Origin: Actinomycetes bacterium
Lineage (GTDB): Bacteria; Actinomycetota; Acidimicrobiia; Acidimicrobiales; Acidimicrobiaceae
Direction of reading: 5' to 3'
Length of the DNA: 27,753 nucleotides
NCBI GenBank assembly: GCA_021823045.1
Contig: JAKAPB010000002.1
Location: 1-27,753, forward strand
Below, in pieces: positions 8,360 through 16,463 of this stretch; position 1 is the first letter of the stretch, and the number at the start of each line of letters is the position of its first letter. Both the position numbers and the translations under genes were made by a program. The notes under the pieces are model-generated. The model did not search any database. It saw nothing but the letters and a program-made list of their open reading frames with translations, and had not been told where the DNA came from.

Positions 8360-8680
8360 GTAAAAACAAAATGCGCAAAAAAGACCATAGCACCAAAGAT
8401 GCGCTGACCAACATCTTCTGGAGAGTAACTTGCAAATAGTTTTCCTAAAACTCGGTGTAACTATTTTGATCCCAGTTGAGTCTAACTACTAAATGTCTGC
8501 CTGGCCGAGCACTCCGTTCAAACTACCCATAGACCCGAGACTTAAAAGGACAGTGGCTGCACCAGCCACTGTAGTCGCTAAACCTATGTTTTTAGAACTT
8601 GCCTTAGTTGCCAAGTGGCCAGGTACTCTAGTTGGTCAAGTTAACGTTGCCGGATCAAAGTCAGAAGCCGGAGGGGCGAG
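8360..8680. other. Region upstream of the fab operon
   Basis: About 320 bp between the tRNA and fabD that should contain the fab promoter. It holds the AGTTTT-CCT-AAAACT inverted repeat (8438-8452) and a doubtful 63-codon ORF overlapping fabD by 4 nt. No convincing -35/-10 pair was found. Confidence 0.4.
8438..8452. promoter_or_regulatory. Inverted repeat upstream of the fab operon
   Basis: AGTTTT-CCT-AAAACT: 6-bp perfect arms around a 3-nt centre, about 230 bp before fabD. It could be an operator for a fatty-acid regulator. It does not match an operator I know, and an AT-rich repeat of this size can arise by chance. Confidence 0.2.
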
Positions 8681-8684
8681 ATGA
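8493..8684 (+). CDS. Short ORF overlapping the fabD start (doubtful)
   Basis: A 63-residue ORF (MSAWPSTPFKLPIDPRLKRT...) whose TGA overlaps the fabD ATG as ATGA, the same arrangement as the acpP-fabF junction. Against it: no ribosome binding site before ATG 8493, third-position base use that is AT-richer than the fab genes, and no recognisable family. It may be chance, or a small translationally coupled upstream gene. Confidence 0.25.
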   Translation: MSAWPSTPFKLPIDPRLKRTVAAPATVVAKPMFLELALVAKWPGTLVGQVNVAGSKSEAGGAR

Positions 8685-9889
8685 TCTGTTTTTTGTTCCC
8701 TGGGCAAGGCTCGCAGAAGCCACAGATGGGACAGCCGTGGACCGAACATCCTTCGTGGGAGCTAGTAGCGGAGGCATCAAATGCGAGTGGGCGCGATATC
8801 GAGCACCTGCTGCTGAACGCGAGCGCCGAAGACCTGTCGGTGACGCGTAATACGCAGCTTGCTACCTACGTGATGTCAATGATCGCCTTAGACGCCGTCG
8901 AAAGGTTAGGAATTGTTCCGCAGCTTGTTGCTGGACATTCATTAGGGGAATACTCGGCCCTTGTGGCTGCCGGTGCCCTGGCGTTCGACTCAGGTGCAAA
9001 ATTAGTCGCCGAGAGATCGGAAGCGATGGCCATCGCCGCCGAAGAGTCCCCTGGCGCAATGGCCGCCTTACTGGGCATTGAGGACGAGGTCGCCGAGAGG
9101 GCATGCGACATGGTTGAAGGTGTCTGGGTAGCGAACTATAACTCCGGTGGGCAGATCGTAATAGCCGGCACTAAAGATGGGGTAGCCCGGGCGTGTGAAG
9201 TCGCCAAGGAGATGGGCGCAAAGCGTGCCATGGTCATACCGGTTGGCGGTGGATTTCACACGCCTCTGATGGATTCGGCAAAATCAAGGCTGAAGAAGGC
9301 CCTTATATCTACCCGCTTCTATGATGCTGAAGTCCCAGTTGTCGCTAACGTCGACGCAACCGAGCACTTTTTGGCGTCGGACTGGCCTCGCCTACTTCTG
9401 GAACAACTGACATCACCAGTTAAATGGTCACAAACCCTGAAGTTGATACACGGATTTCATCCGCACCTGCTAGTCGAAATGGGACCGGGAGCGGTACTAG
9501 CGGGACTGGTAAGACGTGCAATGCCCGAAGCAAGAGTACTAAGCGTATCGAGCCCAGACAACCTAGATGACCTCGTTGAGGCAATCTCAGAAGCTGGACC
9601 CTTGCATGAATTTGCAAAGGCTCATCACGGAGAGCACCTTTTTATGCAGGAAAGAATAGTGGTGAGTCCTATTGCCGGAATATTCGTTCCCGCCCTAGAG
9701 ACGGTATCAAGTGAGCCCCTCAAAGAGGGAGCTTCCATCACCGTTGGTGAGGTCCTTGGAAGGGTTAACGACACCGAAATTCGCTCACCTTTCGAAGGCA
9801 CGCTTATGGGAATAATAGCCCTAGACGGCGAGAGAGTAACACCGAGTCAGCCACTTGCTTGGCTAAAAACAGAAGGAGCATCGAGATAG
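8681..9889 (+). CDS. fabD: Malonyl-CoA:ACP transacylase with C-terminal BCCP/lipoyl-like domain
   Basis: 402 residues, about 90 longer than a usual FabD (about 310). Residues 1-310 are a complete transacylase loading malonyl onto ACP: oxyanion motif GQGSQ (9-12), nucleophile S87 in GHSLGEYSAL, R112, Q251 and H193 in GGGFHTPLM. Residues 322-400 resemble a biotinyl/lipoyl barrel in two halves: VVSPIAGIFVPALE, then EGASITVGEVLG, then IRSPFEGTLMGIIALDGERV and PSQPLAWLK. The hairpin that carries the biotinylated Lys (EAMKM in BCCP) is reduced to about ND, so no modifiable lysine is visible. The start is ATG 8681 behind GGAGGGG; it is first of the fab operon. The FabD call is certain; the domain call is by pattern only. 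Confidence 0.95.
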   Translation: MICFLFPGQGSQKPQMGQPWTEHPSWELVAEASNASGRDIEHLLLNASAEDLSVTRNTQLATYVMSMIALDAVERLGIVPQLVAGHSLGEYSALVAAGALAFDSGAKLVAERSEAMAIAAEESPGAMAALLGIEDEVAERACDMVEGVWVANYNSGGQIVIAGTKDGVARACEVAKEMGAKRAMVIPVGGGFHTPLMDSAKSRLKKALISTRFYDAEVPVVANVDATEHFLASDWPRLLLEQLTSPVKWSQTLKLIHGFHPHLLVEMGPGAVLAGLVRRAMPEARVLSVSSPDNLDDLVEAISEAGPLHEFAKAHHGEHLFMQERIVVSPIAGIFVPALETVSSEPLKEGASITVGEVLGRVNDTEIRSPFEGTLMGIIALDGERVTPSQPLAWLKTEGASR

Positions 9890-10824
9890 TGGGATTCGGA
9901 GCAAGAATTACCGGTTGGGGGTCCGCCGTACCGGACAAGGTGGTCACAAATGCCGAATTTGAAAGTCGCATGGAGACTTCTGACGAATGGATAACCGAGC
10001 GAACCGGTATCAAGGAGAGGCGGTGGGGAGGAACTACATCCTCGCTATCCATAGAGGCGGGAACTGCTGCGATTAAGCGTGCTGGTATAAGCCCTGCCGA
10101 CATCGACCTCCTTATCTTGTCGACCACAACGCCTGATCAAGCGGTCCCCGCCACCTCTGCGGTTGTCTCTCACAAGATCGGGACCTCCGGAGGGGCCTTC
10201 GACCTGAATGCAGCGTGCGCCGGCTATGTGTATGCGATGGTCACCGGAAGAGCCATGATCGGCGCTGGGATAAATAAGAAGGTGCTCGTTTTAGGAGCGG
10301 ACACCCTTTCCCGAATTACCGATATGGATGATAGGGGTACCGCAATTCTTTTTGCAGATGGAGCCGGCGGTGTCGTCCTCGAAGCCACCGAGGGACAGGA
10401 CGATTTTTTAGGGTGGGACCTAGGAGTCGATGGCTCTGCGCAACCGATCCTCTATGCCGATCATGGTAGCTACCTCAGGATGGAAGGTCGCGAGGTCTAC
10501 AAGAAGGCAGTTAGGGTCATGGTCGAATCCGCAGAAGTAGCCATGCGTCGTGCGGGGGTTACTTCTGACGATATAGCACTATGCGTTCCACACCAAGCGA
10601 ATATCAGAATCATCGAGGCCGCTTGTAACAGGCTGTCAATACCGATGGAGCGTGCATCGGTTGTCCTAGATCGCTTCGGGAACACCTCCTCGGGATCTAT
10701 TCCTTTGGCACTGGTCGATGCTGAGGAAAAAAATCGTTTAAAGCCCGGCGACCTTGTGTTGTTTTCCGGATTCGGAGCCGGAATGACCTGGGCAAGCGCC
10801 GTTGTCCGTTGGAGTGGGAACTAG
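9889..10824 (+). CDS. fabH: Beta-ketoacyl-ACP synthase III
   Basis: Condenses an acyl-CoA primer with malonyl-ACP to start fatty-acid synthesis. From GTG 9889 the protein has 311 residues, the normal length. The Cys-His-Asn triad is C110 (LNAACAGYVYAM), H235 (PHQANIRIIEAA) and N265 (RFGNTSSGSIPLAL). An upstream in-frame TTG at 9859 exists, but AGAAGGAG at 9871-9878 sits correctly for GTG 9889, which overlaps the fabD stop by one base (TAGTG). Primer preference (acetyl versus branched acyl) cannot be read from the sequence. Confidence 0.96.
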   Translation: MGFGARITGWGSAVPDKVVTNAEFESRMETSDEWITERTGIKERRWGGTTSSLSIEAGTAAIKRAGISPADIDLLILSTTTPDQAVPATSAVVSHKIGTSGGAFDLNAACAGYVYAMVTGRAMIGAGINKKVLVLGADTLSRITDMDDRGTAILFADGAGGVVLEATEGQDDFLGWDLGVDGSAQPILYADHGSYLRMEGREVYKKAVRVMVESAEVAMRRAGVTSDDIALCVPHQANIRIIEAACNRLSIPMERASVVLDRFGNTSSGSIPLALVDAEEKNRLKPGDLVLFSGFGAGMTWASAVVRWSGN

Positions 10825-11558
10825 TGAACCAGGCCACAGCAAGACACGTCTTTATTACCGGAGGTGCCACCGGGATAGGCCTCGCTACCGTTAGGCAGTT
10901 TCTCGATTCTGGTGATAGAGTCACGCTCTGCTATAGGACACACGAACCCCCTGTAGATCTGTTGCCGAAGGACAATCTTTTTGAGGCCAAGGTAGATGTC
11001 ACTTCGCAGCAAGATATCGAACGGGCGTTTAAGGATGGTGAGGATCGATTTGGTCCGGTAGGAGTCCTCGTCGTCAATGCGGGTGCCACCGTCGATACTT
11101 TGATGCTAAGAATGTCGGAAGACGCCTGGAATAAGACTATCGAGACAAACCTCACCGCGAGCTATCGACTTACAAAACGGGCACTTGCCTCAATGGTAAA
11201 GAACCGATATGGAAGGATAGTGCTCATTTCATCCGTGGTAGCCGTTATGGGTTCGGCGGGTCAGGCAAATTACGCTGCGTCGAAAGCGGGCATGATTGGC
11301 CTAGGTAGGTCCCTGGCGAGGGAGGTGGCCTCCCGTAACATAACCGTAAATATTGTCGCCCCCGGAGCGGTGGCGACCGAGATGGTCTTGAGTCTCCCCC
11401 AGGCGCGACTCGACGCGTTAGCTAAAGAGACTCCGGTAGGGAGAATAGCGCAGCCTGAAGAGATCGCTAGCGCTATTTGTTACCTAGCTTCAGACCAAGC
11501 TTCGTTTATTACAGGTGCCGTCTTGGCTGTGGACGGTGGTCTTTCAATGGGAATTTAA
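10824..11558 (+). CDS. fabG: 3-oxoacyl-ACP reductase
   Basis: A short-chain dehydrogenase reducing beta-ketoacyl-ACP with NADPH. 244 residues from GTG 10824: nucleotide-binding TGGATGIG near residues 12-19, NAG motif (VVNAGATVD), and catalytic S137 (LISSVVAVMG), Y150 and K154 (GQANYAASKAGM). The C-terminus (ITGAVLAVDGGLSMGI) is typical of FabG. The GTG overlaps the fabH stop by one base (TAGTG), with GGAGTGGG upstream; a TTG at 10809 is less likely. Position between fabH and acpP supports the fatty-acid role over other SDR functions. Confidence 0.95.
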   Translation: MNQATARHVFITGGATGIGLATVRQFLDSGDRVTLCYRTHEPPVDLLPKDNLFEAKVDVTSQQDIERAFKDGEDRFGPVGVLVVNAGATVDTLMLRMSEDAWNKTIETNLTASYRLTKRALASMVKNRYGRIVLISSVVAVMGSAGQANYAASKAGMIGLGRSLAREVASRNITVNIVAPGAVATEMVLSLPQARLDALAKETPVGRIAQPEEIASAICYLASDQASFITGAVLAVDGGLSMGI

Positions 11559-11645
11559 ATCCCTTTGAATGCCAGTTTTTACGCAGCTTTAGAGCTGTCT
11601 ACCGAAGGTCGGTTGGCAGTAGATGTGTCAGTGAAAGGACTCGAA

Positions 11646-11888
11646 ATGGACCAGCAGGAGTCGTTTGAAAAGTTTAAGGGTTGTGCCGTCAAGGTGTTAG
11701 GAGTAACGCCTGATCAGGTCACTCTTGACGCGCGTTTCGCCGAAGACCTCGACGCGGACAGCCTTGACCTAGTTGAACTGGTCATGGCCCTTGAAGACGA
11801 GTTCGGTGTCAACGTCGAGGAGTCAGAACTCGAAGGCGTCCAAACCGTACAGCAGGCCTATGAGTTAGTTACCGGGAAGATGGGATGA
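11646..11888 (+). CDS. acpP: Acyl carrier protein
   Basis: 80 residues from ATG 11646. The phosphopantetheine attachment serine is S39 in DLDADSLDLVELVMALE, followed by the acidic helix-II motif EDEFGVNVEESE. An upstream in-frame ATG at 11565 would add 27 residues not normal for ACPs; AGGA stands about 6 nt before 11646. It carries acyl chains between FabD, FabH, FabG and FabF, all encoded around it. The stop overlaps the fabF start as ATGA. Confidence 0.96.
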   Translation: MDQQESFEKFKGCAVKVLGVTPDQVTLDARFAEDLDADSLDLVELVMALEDEFGVNVEESELEGVQTVQQAYELVTGKMG

Positions 11889-13102
11889 AAATAACTTGGG
11901 GGCCAAATGGGCCGAGCGACGGAATTGATGCTCCTTATAAGGTAGCTATAGTCGGCGTTGGGGTAATAAGCGGCATCGGAAATTCCAAGGAGAAGTTCTG
12001 GAAGGGTCTTTTCGGACCAGCGCCGGTTGGTATGAGAACGGTCGACGATTTTGACCCCTCGTTGTGGCTCGGACCGAAAGAGATCCGCCGCCATGACCGC
12101 TTCAACCAATTTGGGATCGCAGCCGCTTCACTCGCATTGGAGGATGCCGGAGATCTGCAGATCACCGATCCCGCAAGAGCGGGAGTACTAGTGGGAACCG
12201 GGGTTGGTGGGCTCGAAAGCCTAGAGACCCAGGTTATGGTGGGGAATACTCGGGGCTTCGATAGGGTGACTCCCTTTTTGGTTCCCTTGATGATGGCCAA
12301 TGCTGGTGCCGCCTCGATTTCGATGCGCTTCGGTCTAGAAGGACCATGCGAGACGACGGTGACGGCCTGTGCCGCCGGTACTCAAGCTATCGGCAATGCA
12401 GCAAGGTTGATCGCCAGCGGTCGATGCGACGTCATGTTTACCGGTGGTTCTGAGTGCGCAATGACTGAAACGGCTAAAGCCGGCTTTCGCAACATGACCG
12501 CTATGTCCAACGCCGGGATATCTCGTCCATTCGACAAGGACAGGGACGGCTTTATGATGGGCGAAGGCGCGGCGATCCTCATACTTGAAGAGCTCGAAAG
12601 GGCGAAGGCAAGAGGAGCCCATATCTATGGCACTATCGATGGAGCCGCTTCCAACGCCGATGCCTACCACATAACCGCACCGCGCCCACATGGCATCGGT
12701 GCAGCGTCGTGCATGCAACTAGCAATTGATGACGCGGGACTCCTTCCCTCCGACATAGCCCATATCAACGCCCACGGAACTTCGACTCCAATGAATGATC
12801 TGGCCGAAGGTGAAGCAATGAATCTGGTTTTCGGACCCAATACTCCACCCGTTACTTCGGTAAAGGGGGCACTCGGTCACTCGTTTGGATCTGCGGGAGC
12901 TTTGGAAGCAGTAGCTGCGTGCCTAACCATCGAACATCGGATCATCCCGCCCACGGTTGGCACAAAAGATATTGATCCGGACATTCATGTCGATGTGGTG
13001 ATGCACGAAGGTCGACCATTTACTCCTGGACCGATCATTTCAAACTCCTTCGGATTTGGTGGACACAACGGATCGATAATCATAAGCCCCTACCAAGGCT
13101 GA
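11885..13102 (+). CDS. fabF: Beta-ketoacyl-ACP synthase II
   Basis: 405 residues, a normal length. Elongating condensing enzyme with the Cys-His-His triad: C162 (TVTACAAGTQAIG), H297 (INAHGTSTPMND) and H332 (KGALGHSFGSAGALEA), plus K327 and the C-terminal NSFGFGGHNGS. Translation starts at ATG 11885, overlapping the acpP stop by 4 nt. Last gene of the fab operon, and the second condensing enzyme after FabH. About 15 extra residues precede the usual KVAIVGVGVIS start. Confidence 0.96.
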   Translation: MKITWGPNGPSDGIDAPYKVAIVGVGVISGIGNSKEKFWKGLFGPAPVGMRTVDDFDPSLWLGPKEIRRHDRFNQFGIAAASLALEDAGDLQITDPARAGVLVGTGVGGLESLETQVMVGNTRGFDRVTPFLVPLMMANAGAASISMRFGLEGPCETTVTACAAGTQAIGNAARLIASGRCDVMFTGGSECAMTETAKAGFRNMTAMSNAGISRPFDKDRDGFMMGEGAAILILEELERAKARGAHIYGTIDGAASNADAYHITAPRPHGIGAASCMQLAIDDAGLLPSDIAHINAHGTSTPMNDLAEGEAMNLVFGPNTPPVTSVKGALGHSFGSAGALEAVAACLTIEHRIIPPTVGTKDIDPDIHVDVVMHEGRPFTPGPIISNSFGFGGHNGSIIISPYQG

Positions 13103-13217
13103 CGAAATTTCCTGGGGAGGAAATCGGCGTATAGAGATATCCCCGACCGTTTCATATGTCACGCCAATTTGAGGGTCGAGGCGGATTCGATGAAGAAGTC
13201 GTCGGCTGGGCACTAGC

Positions 13218-14909
13218 TTGGATTCTGTGGAATCAAAAAAAAGCGACATGCCCAGCGGCGCACCCCTTCCAAAAGATGCCGAAATCGGATCCTTCAGTCT
13301 CACACCACCTTGGCTAGTTGACGTATCAAAGCTCGAGTGGCTGGGTGAAATTGACTCATTAAGAAAGCGGACCCACGCCGAACTACCTTCTTTAATCAAG
13401 AAGCGGAGGTTGCCTCCGGCAAATAGAGTTATCGGAACGGGCTTTCAGCTCGGAAAGGCACTCTTACTATGGCGATTACTAGAGCGACGATCGGGAGGAT
13501 CAGTTTCAAAGCGCGGTATTTCTCACCGTCTTCGAGACGCATTTGAGGAGCTTGGGCCGACTTATATCAAATTAGGGCAGATACTCTCAGCAGGAAATGG
13601 AATTTTCCCAGAAGAACTCGTTAGTGAGTTTAAGTCCCTGCTAGACCAGGTCAAGCCCGAACCTTTCTCAGTCGTCCGCCAGACGATTGAGAAAGAACTG
13701 AAAAGGCCACTTGAAGATATTTTTTCTGAATTTGACATCAGGCCACTCGCAGCCGCCTCGATAGCGCAGGTTCATGTCGCGAAGCTGAGGACCGGAGAAG
13801 AGGTTGTTGTGAAGGTGCAACGACCAAATGTCGCAGAGCTAGTGCGAAGTGATCTAGCAGCAATGAGCTGGATTGCCCCTGCGCTGGTAGGCCGAATACC
13901 GATTTCTGCCCTTGCTAACCCCCCTGCGCTCGTCGAGCTTTTTGCCGAGACAATTATCGAGGAACTCGACTTTCGCCTTGAAGCAGCCAACATGTTGGAT
14001 ATTGCCGAAATACTCGCTAAGACCAATCAACGAGCCTTGATTGTGCCGAGACCTCACCACCGCTACGTCACTCGAAAAGTCTTGGTGATGGAGAGACTCA
14101 AGGGCTTTAGCTGGGACGACGTCTCGGGCATGCTAGATGCGGGAATCGATACCGCACAAGTAGTCAGTGCAGGCATGATCGCATTTATGGAGGGCGCCAT
14201 GATATACGGGGTATTTCATGGCGACCTGCACGGAGGTAACCTCCTTGTGCTGAATAGCGGGGAAGTTGGCCTGCTGGACTATGGCATCACGGGAAGACTG
14301 GGAGAAAAAAAACGACTCGCCTTTTTAAGGCTTTTGATAGGGGGCACGATTAATGACGTTACCATGCAGGTTAGTGCGCTAAGAGATATGGGAGCATTAC
14401 CACAGGATACCGATCTAGAGTCGGTCATCAAGGAGTTGGGACTAGATGGGCCCGCGATGGACCCGACGGCGATGACCCCTGATGAACTCGTGGCAGAAAT
14501 AAGAAACTTGACAAAGGCCCTTTTAGGATTTGGCGCCAAAATGCCCAAAGAACTCATGCTGTTCGTAAAGAACATGATCTTCTTAGACTCCGCAATGGTC
14601 TCTCTTGCTCCCAATTTAGATCTATTTGCCGAGATAACCCAGCTGGCTACCTACTTTACATCCAAGTACGGTGAGAAGTTCGCTCAGGAAATTGGCGTCG
14701 ACCTACGACAAACACCAGTTGACCTGCTAGGAGTCAAGGAGTCCTTGGGACTAGATCCGTCGATCGATACCCTGACATACAAGGAGTTAGTAGAACGACG
14801 AGAGCTTATTAGAAAGCGAATGGAGGTTGGGGGACGAAATCGTCCAACCAAGAAAAAACTCGCCTCCACATGGAAATTCGCCAGGACCATTGCGGGTAAA
14901 AAGGGCTAA
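13218..14909 (+). CDS. ABC1/UbiB-family atypical kinase
   Basis: 563 residues of the UbiB/ADCK family. Seen: the family-specific KxGQ motif (LGPTYIKLGQILS, 118-121), an Ala-rich loop replacing the glycine-rich loop (AAASIAQVH, 178-186), the ATP lysine K199 (VVVKVQRP), an acidic motif EELDFRLEAANM, the catalytic loop HGDLHGGN (334-341) and DYG at 354-356 in place of DFG. Members support quinone or lipid metabolism through ATPase activity. The C-terminal membrane hairpin of UbiB is not evident. The start is uncertain: TTG 13218, GTG 13227 or ATG 13248, none with a good ribosome binding site; a stop precedes at 13191. It follows fabF by 115 nt on the same strand. Substrate unknown. Confidence 0.88.
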   Translation: MDSVESKKSDMPSGAPLPKDAEIGSFSLTPPWLVDVSKLEWLGEIDSLRKRTHAELPSLIKKRRLPPANRVIGTGFQLGKALLLWRLLERRSGGSVSKRGISHRLRDAFEELGPTYIKLGQILSAGNGIFPEELVSEFKSLLDQVKPEPFSVVRQTIEKELKRPLEDIFSEFDIRPLAAASIAQVHVAKLRTGEEVVVKVQRPNVAELVRSDLAAMSWIAPALVGRIPISALANPPALVELFAETIIEELDFRLEAANMLDIAEILAKTNQRALIVPRPHHRYVTRKVLVMERLKGFSWDDVSGMLDAGIDTAQVVSAGMIAFMEGAMIYGVFHGDLHGGNLLVLNSGEVGLLDYGITGRLGEKKRLAFLRLLIGGTINDVTMQVSALRDMGALPQDTDLESVIKELGLDGPAMDPTAMTPDELVAEIRNLTKALLGFGAKMPKELMLFVKNMIFLDSAMVSLAPNLDLFAEITQLATYFTSKYGEKFAQEIGVDLRQTPVDLLGVKESLGLDPSIDTLTYKELVERRELIRKRMEVGGRNRPTKKKLASTWKFARTIAGKKG

Positions 14910-14923
14910 CGGTCGAAAAATGA

Positions 14924-15052
14924 TTAACCATTTTTGAGCCTCACCCGCTGGGTCGCCAGGGGTTCATCTAATGCTCCTTTACGCGACAGGCGGTGGTATG
15001 CCAGGAAAAAGACGGCAAGGATGCATGCCAATGCGGGGCTTAGCGAACCCAT
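14924..15052 (-). CDS. Small single-pass membrane peptide (42 aa, predicted)
   Basis: The reverse strand has ATG at 15052 and TAA at 14926-14924, encoding 42 residues: MGSLSPALACILAVFFLAYH followed by RLSRKG and a polar tail. The hydrophobic run (about residues 5-19) next to a basic patch fits a single TM with the C-terminus inside. GAGGTG stands about 14 nt before the ATG, rather far. An upstream in-frame TGA fixes the start. No family recognised. It lies beyond the end of the trp operon on the same strand. Plausible but unproven. Confidence 0.4.
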   Translation of the reverse strand: MGSLSPALACILAVFFLAYHRLSRKGALDEPLATQRVRLKNG

Positions 15053-15364
15053 AGTGAAAACTCACACCTCTATTGCCACTTTGGTACGTCAATCAAAATA
15101 TGCATTTCGAATTCGAGCCGTATAACGCTTCAAAATAAAGGCGGTTGTTTTCGAAGTTCGGACGCGGAGGACTTGATGTAGGCAACGTGAGTGCCACTTC
15201 TCAAAAATCGAGTGCCCGCTGACGAGCTCCCGAAATCTACCGAGCATTTCCTTGGGGTTTAGTAACAAGTTGTTTTAGAAGGTGATGACCATGCAGTTCT
15301 GGGTTTATTCGGAATGAAGGTTATCGCCGGTGCCACTTCCACCTTAAACTTCATACAAGGTGAG
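15053..15364. other. Intergenic region, nothing recognised
   Basis: About 310 bp between the small Cys/His-rich gene and the 42-aa ORF. A 52-codon reverse ORF here has AAGGAA touching its ATG and a composition unlike a folded protein; I do not call it. No tRNA, terminator or clear repeat seen. Confidence 0.4.
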
Positions 15365-15694
15365 CTACCTCGACCTACCCCTTTGCTGTAAAGCCCACGA
15401 CGGAATCTTCCGAGCGTGTGCGTGATAATGATCGGGTATTTGCCTCATCTTTTGGTCGATGTAAAACTCTTCGATACCAAAAAAACTATCTCCAACTAGC
15501 TTCAATCTTTCCACCATAGAGTTGATCAAACTATCTGGTGGACTGTTACCGTGCCTCTTCCAGACCACCATTGGCACTCCGCAAGATTCGCACTCAGCTA
15601 TCCAGCAATCCTCATCCTCATAAAACCGTTCGCTTAGCACTGCTGCTTCGCAAAGTTGACAAAGAGCCGACCCCACTTTACTAACTAAGCTCAT
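15365..15694 (-). CDS. Small Cys/His-rich protein with HIT-like motif, in trp operon
   Basis: 109 residues. The N-terminus has C12-x2-C15 (CQLC) and C35-x2-C38 (CESC), spaced like a zinc ribbon. The middle (PMVVWKRHGNSPPDSL) and C-terminus (RQIPDHYHAHARKIP, with H89, H91, H93) resemble the VV-x-KRH and HxHxH motifs of HIT nucleotide hydrolases, but the protein is shorter than usual HIT proteins. The ATG lies inside trpA, overlapping its end by 14 nt, with no separate ribosome binding site, so it is probably translated by coupling. Role unknown; a metal-binding or nucleotidyl-hydrolase function is inference. Confidence 0.7.
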   Translation of the reverse strand: MSLVSKVGSALCQLCEAAVLSERFYEDEDCWIAECESCGVPMVVWKRHGNSPPDSLINSMVERLKLVGDSFFGIEEFYIDQKMRQIPDHYHAHARKIPSWALQQRGRSR

Positions 15695-16463
15695 CCAGGG
15701 CGCTGCGCAGTTCTGCTACAAACTTGAAAGCTCCATCCGGACCTTCCCCAGCCAACAGTCGACCGACGAGTGCCGAACCGACAATCACTCCGTCCGATGA
15801 CCTCGCCGCCTCTTTTGCCTGCTGAGGATTTGAAACTCCGATCCCAATTAGCACTGGCTTTTCAGAAAACCCCCTAAGGCGGCTACCTATCAAGGTCGCT
15901 GACTCCGATAACGTGCTTCTTACCCCGGTAACACCCATGGTGCCGACAGCGTATACGAAGCCTTCTGCCTCTTTACAAAGCATCTTGGCCCTACTATCTG
16001 GAGTAGTCGGTGCAACCAACTGGACGGTCTCTATTCCGTGTGCTTTACCCACCGCCCTCCACTCCCCCATCTCTTCTATGGGAAGATCGGGTAGTACTAC
16101 GCCGCCTACGCTAGCCTCGTCTAACCAGCCAGCAAAGCGCTCCAAGCCAGCATGATGGACAATATTGAAGTAAGTCATGATCGCAAGGGGAGCACCAAAG
16201 CTCTGCTTGGCCAGGGCCCCGAGGATACTCGAAGGGGTAGCTCCTGACTCTATCGCCCTTTGAGATGCCTCCTGGATCACGGGACCATCCATGATTGGAT
16301 CGGAAAACGGTATTCCGATCTCAACGGCGTCGGCACCGGCTGCTACTACCGCATCCAGGACTTCCAGCCAGTCACCACCGAGCCCACCCGTAATGTAAGG
16401 TACGAGTATCTTTTTCGACGAGGATTTCGCTAGATCCAATCGAGAGGATAGAGAAAGGGTCAT
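15681..16463 (-). CDS. trpA: Tryptophan synthase alpha subunit
   Basis: 260 residues, the usual size. Cleaves indole-3-glycerol phosphate to indole and glyceraldehyde 3-phosphate. Catalytic E48 and D59 are in [15 protein letters not shown]; the phosphate-binding region is seen near [15 protein letters not shown] and [14 protein letters not shown] 16463 overlaps the trpB stop by 4 nt (ATGA), matching the coupled production of the alpha and beta subunits, which form one complex. Followed, with a 14-nt overlap, by the small Cys/His protein. Confidence 0.97.
   Translation of the reverse strand: MTLSLSSRLDLAKSSSKKILVPYITGGLGGDWLEVLDAVVAAGADAVEIGIPFSDPIMDGPVIQEASQRAIESGATPSSILGALAKQSFGAPLAIMTYFNIVHHAGLERFAGWLDEASVGGVVLPDLPIEEMGEWRAVGKAHGIETVQLVAPTTPDSRAKMLCKEAEGFVYAVGTMGVTGVRSTLSESATLIGSRLRGFSEKPVLIGIGVSNPQQAKEAARSSDGVIVGSALVGRLLAGEGPDGAFKFVAELRSALDELS

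Noticed and set aside
8184..8439. ORFs on both strands across the tRNA
   Set aside because: They are produced by the tRNA-Leu gene and flanks.
13107..13124. ATTTCC/GGAAAT hairpin after fabF as a terminator
   Set aside because: Six weak base pairs and no T-run; read-through into the ABC1 gene is equally likely.
14916..14935. AAAAATG/CATTTTT hairpin after the ABC1 gene as a terminator
   Set aside because: The stem is almost all A-T and too weak for a confident intrinsic terminator, though a T-run forms its 3' arm.
14934..15125. Plus-strand 63-codon ORF after the ABC1 gene
   Set aside because: No ribosome binding site, basic low-complexity composition; it is antisense to the better-looking 42-aa membrane peptide.
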